Shown one piece after another: positions 31,432 to 35,370 of a DNA stretch of 35,370 nucleotides (its first letter is position 1; each line of letters starts with the position of its first letter). Origin of the DNA: a bacterium (lineage in GTDB: Bacteria > Patescibacteriota > Minisyncoccia > Phycocordibacterales > UBA12079); NCBI GenBank assembly GCA_018401295.1, contig JAGYLJ010000008.1, positions 1 to 35,370 on the forward strand. The letters are read 5' to 3'. The notes beneath the pieces were generated by a model that saw only the letters and a list, made by a program, of their open reading frames with translations, did not search any database and was not told the DNA's origin. Both the position numbers and the translations under genes were made by a program.

Positions 31432-31463
31432 CCGCCAACAACAGAAACGTTGGCGGTTTTTTT
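31432..31463 (+). terminator. Terminator after the SD-led cassette
   Basis: CCGCCAAC (31432-31439) / GTTGGCGG (31449-31456) followed by TTTTTTT. Confidence 0.88.
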
Positions 31464-31557
31464 ATTAAAGGGGGAAAATAATACAATGTCGCACAATATA
31501 TCTTTTGCGACATAGCCTCCAAAAATACTCCTCCCCCTTCATCATTTTAATATTTTC

Positions 31558-31652
31558 AGTAGCGATGCACCAACTCTTCTCATCTGAGGTTCGACCTATT
31601 AATTAAGACGGCCGTGACCTTTAGTCGTCGAGTGTGTTACTCTCCCGCTACT
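31558..31652. ncRNA. Possible structured RNA in a 420-nt gene-free stretch
   Basis: AGTAGCG (31558-31564) pairs with CGCTACT (31646-31652) and encloses short hairpins: AGGTTCGACCT (31587-31597), GACG/CGTC (31607-31610 with 31626-31629) and GAGT-GTGTT-ACTC (31630-31642). The stretch is more GC-rich than its surroundings and has no open frame. The strand is not decided. The rest of 31464-31884 holds a hairpin TGTCGCA...TGCGACA near 31490-31512 and no gene. Confidence 0.35.
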
Positions 31653-31830
31653 TAGTTGTACCTCTTTAATGATTTATTTATTCAAATAATTAATTTTTTA
31701 GTATTTTTAAGTCTATTCCATGGTCTATATTTTAAGCCCTAAAACAAGCCTCAAAATTGTGTTTTAAGCGGTTTTCTCCTCTTAGATGGACCATCTATCA
31801 TGTATAAAACAGACTTTATACTTTATCCTA

Positions 31831-31884
31831 AAACATTTCTTATTAGAAATGTTCGGGCGAACACTTTTGCGAAGCAAGGGTGTT
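31831..31884 (-). terminator. Paired hairpins after dut
   Basis: On the minus strand: AACACCCTTGC-TTC-GCAAAAGTGTT, then CGCCCG, then AACATTTCT-AATA-AGAAATGTT and TTTAGG. This may terminate dut. The GTGTTCGCCCGA junction resembles that at 3770-3790. Confidence 0.5.
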
Positions 31885-32307
31885 TTAGTCACTACTCCCG
31901 AAGCTTTTTTCATTTCTTTCGCTTTCGGAAAGACTTTCAACTTCTTCAATTATAATTTTTTCTTTCTTTTGAATTATCATCTGAGCAATTTTTTGACCTC
32001 TAACGATCTGAAAATCTTTTTTCGATAAGTTGATCATTCCAACTTTTATTTCTCCGCGATAACCGCTATCAATTACTCCGCCTAAAATTTTTAAAGTTTC
32101 TTTTATCCCTAAACTACTTTTGTCCCAAATTAATCCGACGTAGCCATCAGGGATTTCCATAGCTATTCCAGTCGAAATAATCTCTCTTTCCGAGGCCTTA
32201 ATTAAAATATCTATATTAGAGTATAAGTCTAGGCCAGCATCTCCAAAATAAGCGTAATCGGGGAGTCTGACTCCCCTATCTAATTTTTTTATTTTTAATT
32301 TTTCCAT
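31885..32307 (-). CDS. dut: dUTP diphosphatase
   Basis: 140 residues, trimeric dUTPase family; it hydrolyses dUTP to dUMP, keeping uracil out of DNA and feeding dTMP synthesis. The motifs are in order: DAGLDLYS (1), DKSSLG (2), GGVIDSGYRGEIKVGMIN (3), RGQKIAQMII (4), and an ERNEKSFGSSD C-terminal arm (5), which lacks the usual GGFGSTG glycines but keeps Phe-Gly-Ser. It follows the small membrane gene at 32440 after 7 nt on the same strand, so co-transcription is likely. Confidence 0.95.
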   Translation of the reverse strand: MEKLKIKKLDRGVRLPDYAYFGDAGLDLYSNIDILIKASEREIISTGIAMEIPDGYVGLIWDKSSLGIKETLKILGGVIDSGYRGEIKVGMINLSKKDFQIVRGQKIAQMIIQKKEKIIIEEVESLSESERNEKSFGSSD

Positions 32308-32314
32308 TCCGATT

Positions 32315-32440
32315 TTAATAAGTAAATTCTACATTATCATTGATAATCGGATCTTTTAAAGCTTTATCTAAATGCACAGTAAAGGCATAAAGAACAAAAG
32401 CTATGAAAACTAAAAATACAACTAAAAATTTTTCCCACAT
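32315..32440 (-). CDS. Tiny one-span membrane protein
   Basis: 41 residues: MWEKFLVVFLVFIAFVLYAFTVHLDKALKDPIINDNVEFTY. One membrane span (about 5-24) then a short charged tail. TATATT lies immediately before the ATG on the minus strand. It ends 7 nt before dut. The single clean span and operon position support it, but it is short and has no recognised family. Confidence 0.5.
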   Translation of the reverse strand: MWEKFLVVFLVFIAFVLYAFTVHLDKALKDPIINDNVEFTY

Positions 32441-32484
32441 AATATAAATTAGTCAAAAATCTATAAAGTCGAAGGTCGAAAGTG

Positions 32485-32507
32485 AAAAATTTGCTCTGCA
32501 AATTTTT
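32485..32507. terminator. Hairpin after the gene at 32865
   Basis: AAAAATTTGC / GCAAATTTTT, 10 bp, TCT loop, with A- and T-runs on either side, between the minus-strand gene ending at 32545 and the small gene at 32440. Confidence 0.6.
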
Positions 32508-32544
32508 CCTCTAATTTATAATCTATAATTTATAATTCTTCTAG

Positions 32545-32865
32545 TCACTCAGTGACTGGAAGTCCAGGTGCCATCTCGGTTATAGTAGTTGGTTGCCCCG
32601 CCTTTATCCGTTCCATATTATCTATAAAACTATTCCACAGCAAATCAATAAAAATATTATTCCAAAAATACAAAATAGGTTGAGATAAATAACTATCCCA
32701 AACTAGTACTATTCCACCCCAGACATAACCTAAATTATTTTGGGTTTGTTCTGACTCAACAATTCCCCTCAAATCAAAACCAAAGTAACTCAAAACGATG
32801 ATAGCTATTATAATAATAACAATCCATTTAATCAGTCCCCTATTGTCATTTTTAAACTTCATCAT
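32545..32865 (-). CDS. Small membrane protein, unknown
   Basis: 106 residues with one clear N-terminal span (about 12-28, LIKWIVIIIIAIIVLSYFG), then GFDLRGIVESEQTQNNLGYVWGGIVLVWDSYL...PILYFWNNIFIDLLW, which may contain a re-entrant or second span. I have seen this FDLRxIVES...VWxxYLxxPxxYxWN style in CPR proteins without assigned function. TATAAT on the minus strand (32876-32881) is 10 nt before the ATG. A second ATG follows directly. Confidence 0.65.
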   Translation of the reverse strand: MMKFKNDNRGLIKWIVIIIIAIIVLSYFGFDLRGIVESEQTQNNLGYVWGGIVLVWDSYLSQPILYFWNNIFIDLLWNSFIDNMERIKAGQPTTITEMAPGLPVTE

Positions 32866-32875
32866 AATTATTTAA

Positions 32876-32881
32876 ATTATA
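32876..32881 (-). promoter_or_regulatory. -10 box (TATAAT) before the gene at 32865
   Basis: Minus-strand TATAAT, 10 nt from the ATG, with no SD in between. Confidence 0.45.
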
Positions 32882-32933
32882 TAACATAAAAAGAAAAAAT
32901 TAAACAACCCCCTGTGGTTTAAATAAAATGTGG

Positions 32934-32939
32934 TATAAT
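32934..32939 (+). promoter_or_regulatory. Extended -10 box (TGTGGTATAAT) before the nuclease gene
   Basis: TATAAT, then 7 nt (TTACCCA), then ATG at 32947. Same geometry as at 5097 and 14847. Confidence 0.55.
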
Positions 32940-32946
32940 TTACCCA

Positions 32947-33690
32947 ATGAAAACAAAAGTCATTCTCTCAGCCATCACTGCCCTACTAGCCAGTTCTGGA
33001 TTAATTGGTTATCAAGTTATTAAAACTAAAGATTTTAGTGGTACACCCGACAATCTCCATAAAGTCCTAAGAGTCTTGGATGGTGATACTTTTGAAATAG
33101 CTGGGGCCAAAGCAGAAGATAAAATTGTAACCGTTAGAATTCTTAACATATCAGCCCCAGAAAAAAGTGAATGCTATTTTGAAGAAGCTCAAAAAGCTCT
33201 AAGTGATTTAATTCTAGATAAAGAAGTTCGTCTAGAACGAGACTCATCAGGAGCTGATAGGTTTGGACGATTACTTCGCCATGTTTTCTTACCTTCAGAG
33301 ATAGAAAAAGAAGATGACATGATGATTAGTAAATATATGATAGACAACGGTTTTGCCACGGCCCTCCCTACCCCACCTGATTTTAAATACAAAGAGTATT
33401 TATCCAATGCTGAAGGAAAAGCTAAACAATACAACAAAGGGGCTTGGGATGAATGCGAGGTGTTACCTAAAGGATTTGTTAGTAAAGATGAGGGTCCAGA
33501 CGATCCCGAATGTATTATTAAAGGAAATATTTCTATCACAGGAGCTGGAAAAATATACTTCTTACCTAATTGTCCATCCTATTCTCAAACTAAAATAAAT
33601 ACTAAAATTGGTGAAGCCTATTTCTGCACGGAAGAAGAAGCTCAATCAGCTGGCTTCACCAAATCCCCTTCTTGCGACAACACCTTCTAA
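32947..33690 (+). CDS. Exported SNase-like nuclease with C-terminal Cys module
   Basis: 247 residues. An N-terminal signal or anchor (about 4-22) is followed by a staphylococcal-nuclease fold (about 38-155): LRVLDGDTFEI with Asp45, TVRILNISAPE with Arg64 and Glu72, and ADRFGRLLRHVF with Arg108, matching the catalytic Asp, Arg, Glu, Arg set. The C-terminal module (about 192-247, IKGNIS...GKIYFLPNCPSYSQTKIN...GEAYFCTEEEAQSAGFTKSPSC) has the Cys pattern of modules fused to SNase in many bacteria. It probably degrades external DNA or RNA, and could supply nucleotides to a cell with limited biosynthesis; that use is inference. Confidence 0.93.
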   Translation: MKTKVILSAITALLASSGLIGYQVIKTKDFSGTPDNLHKVLRVLDGDTFEIAGAKAEDKIVTVRILNISAPEKSECYFEEAQKALSDLILDKEVRLERDSSGADRFGRLLRHVFLPSEIEKEDDMMISKYMIDNGFATALPTPPDFKYKEYLSNAEGKAKQYNKGAWDECEVLPKGFVSKDEGPDDPECIIKGNISITGAGKIYFLPNCPSYSQTKINTKIGEAYFCTEEEAQSAGFTKSPSCDNTF

Positions 33691-33806
33691 AAACCTAAAA
33701 GATTTTTAAAATTATTGTTTGTATCATTTAAGGGCTTCATTTGTTTAGTTGGTTCTAAAATTTAAGCGTCTTTTTTTTTAAATTCTTATTTTTTTGTTTT
33801 GTCCGA

Positions 33807-35370
33807 TTATATATCTGTAACACTTACTAAAGTTGGGTTTGAAAAACTATATCCATTTGAATAAAATGTAAAAGTAGCTCCAAAGTTAGTAAAATCCGAA
33901 GAACCATGAGTATTGTTAAGAGTCATTTTATATTGGGAACCAGATCCTACAGCAGTCCACCCTATGGTTAAATTAGATGGAGCAAACCCAAGAGCATAGA
34001 CATCAGATTGGGCAACAGAATACATACCGTCACTCCAAGGTGAAAATTGCACCGCAATTTTTTTGGAAGTAACCCCAGAGGAAGCGCCACCAAAAGAACC
34101 TGTGATTATCAATTCTAACACCAATCTTCCGCCGTTTGGGAGCCCTGTAAAAATATATTCTCTTGAATGACCATAGGCTAAAGATCCATTCGCAGTACTT
34201 GTAAAAGTCCACACTTTTTTATTATTAGACAACATACCTCCAGTAATCTCTAATTTTTCTTGTGGCGCCGCCGTCCCGATGCCGACGTTGCCGCTAGTTG
34301 GGTCAACTGCCATCCATGTTCTAGCACTTCCAGTTTCTGTTCCCTCTCCAGTTCTAAAATATACCGTACCACCTGAATATGTTTTAAAATCAGCGTATAG
34401 ATTCCCATCAGAATAAGGAATCAATCCAAAACCTCTCATTGTATTATCTGCTGTTTCAGGATTATCTCCAAAATAAGAATATCCTCCAGAAACGTGCAAC
34501 TTCGCCCCCGGACCCGTCGTTCCAATGCCGACGTTGCCGCCATCTGGATTAAGTAAAAGTGTATATTGACCTGTTACACCATTATTGCGACTTTGAAGCC
34601 AAGAACCTCCTGAACCAGAATTAAAAACACCAACATTAAGAACAACATTAGTAGAATCACTACCTACCAATAATCCACCATTTGGGGACCCACTAGAACC
34701 TGACGTCGGTAAAGCATTAGTTCCCATAACATGTAACTTTGTTGCTGGCCCTATTGTTCCAATTCCAACATTGCCGGTTGATGTAATTTTAAATAAAGCA
34801 TTAGGGTTGTCAGCAACACCAGTATCATGAGTGGCAACATCGGTTTTTCTGGCGATAATTAGACTATCTGAATCATTATATGGAGAACCAATAAACCATT
34901 CTTTTTGACCAACCTGTTGATACAAATACAGACCTCCCCCCCGAATATCAGCAGAATCGTCACCAGATTGTAAGACAATCCCAGCATTAATGTAATCGTT
35001 GCCAGTTCCAAGAATCCTTAACTGTGTAGTCCCCGTAGCTCCTGTCATGGCCCCTGTGCCTTGAATATCCAATTTTACCCCTGGCGTCGTTGTACCAATG
35101 CCAATATTGCTTCCATTTATCACCATTCTAGCGCCTGAACTTCCCCCTTCACGTGCTTCAAAATACATCATTCCGCTTTCACTCCCATTAGTACTACTTA
35201 CAATTGTATTAGATATGGCTGTATAATTTTGGTCATTAGAATCAGAATCTAATGCATTAAAACTAATTTTTGCGAATTCTTGTCCTTCTACATTGTCATT
35301 ATTAGAGAATGCAAATTGACCTCTATTTAAGGTAGGCTCATGAACTCTCATCCTATATGACTCCGTGCTA
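33807..35370 (-). CDS. Surface repeat protein with GNVGIGTT modules, 5' end outside window
   Basis: The frame is open through the window edge (codons before the ATG at 35351 read STESYRMRV), so the N-terminus is missing; about 520 residues are visible. GNVGIGTT/NIGIGTTTP motifs recur, as in the S74 gene at 21926, with AT-rich divergent segments between. The C-terminal 140 residues (from KVWTFTSTANGSLAYGHSREYIF to FSNPTLVSVTDI) are a different beta-rich domain, not S74. Some modules share GC-rich DNA with the other gene. Likely a secreted fibre or surface protein. Confidence 0.85.
   Translation of the reverse strand, partial: STESYRMRVHEPTLNRGQFAFSNNDNVEGQEFAKISFNALDSDSNDQNYTAISNTIVSSTNGSESGMMYFEAREGGSSGARMVINGSNIGIGTTTPGVKLDIQGTGAMTGATGTTQLRILGTGNDYINAGIVLQSGDDSADIRGGGLYLYQQVGQKEWFIGSPYNDSDSLIIARKTDVATHDTGVADNPNALFKITSTGNVGIGTIGPATKLHVMGTNALPTSGSSGSPNGGLLVGSDSTNVVLNVGVFNSGSGGSWLQSRNNGVTGQYTLLLNPDGGNVGIGTTGPGAKLHVSGGYSYFGDNPETADNTMRGFGLIPYSDGNLYADFKTYSGGTVYFRTGEGTETGSARTWMAVDPTSGNVGIGTAAPQEKLEITGGMLSNNKKVWTFTSTANGSLAYGHSREYIFTGLPNGGRLVLELIITGSFGGASSGVTSKKIAVQFSPWSDGMYSVAQSDVYALGFAPSNLTIGWTAVGSGSQYKMTLNNTHGSSDFTNFGATFTFYSNGYSFSNPTLVSVTDI

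Overview
The window looks like chromosomal DNA from a Patescibacteria/CPR bacterium, probably of the Parcubacteria group. The evidence is: AT-rich DNA, short intergenic gaps, a short IF2 without the long N-terminal extension, a DUF4446 gene beside infB, many small single-span surface proteins, and S74-type 'GNVGIGTT' repeat proteins. No rRNA, CRISPR array, transposase or integrase was seen. The assignment rests on protein style only.

Layout. 1-3700 is a minus-strand translation block: DUF4446, infB, rbfA, tRNA-Cys, tRNA-Leu, murI, tRNA-Lys and the start of rpmG, which is cut by the window edge. 3870-10750 (plus) holds a cysteine desulfurase, a membrane-anchored HtrA-like protein that has lost its catalytic triad, the ClpB disaggregase, tRNA-Tyr with a duplicated and inverted 3' end, and a CreD-like membrane protein. 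10860-18625 is an envelope region: pilin-like proteins with near-identical leaders, a YbjQ protein, an MliC/KNH fusion, rplU, and Ig-like and Cys-rich surface proteins. 18757-26616 holds recR, a two-gene cassette with strong Shine-Dalgarno (SD) sites, dnaB, a structured RNA candidate, a frameshifted S74 surface gene, a small RNA candidate with a 23S-like loop, cysS and corA. 26742-28952 holds ctpA, rplI and a frameshifted rpmA. 29161-31463 holds a frameshifted membrane protein, pspC behind a tandem leader, and a cassette of small SD-led genes built from shared domains. 31885-35370 holds dut, small membrane proteins, a secreted nuclease and a second repeat-type surface protein that runs off the window.

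Most notable signals. (1) A leader of about 87 bp occurs three times: once before ybjQ and twice in tandem before pspC. It carries a 14-bp hairpin in which three base pairs covary and a bulged A is kept. (2) A candidate noncoding RNA of about 290 nt, with its own promoter, a closing helix and a terminator, lies between dnaB and the S74 gene; I could not assign it to a family. (3) GC-rich 20-26 nt modules recur within and between the two surface-repeat genes. (4) Many housekeeping genes have a TATAAT-like box 4-10 nt before the start codon, which points to leaderless mRNAs. A separate set of small accessory genes has strong SD sites.

Caution: three genes (rpmA, the S74 gene and the gene at 29161) each need two single-base corrections. 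rpmA is normally essential, so sequence error is at least as likely as real decay.
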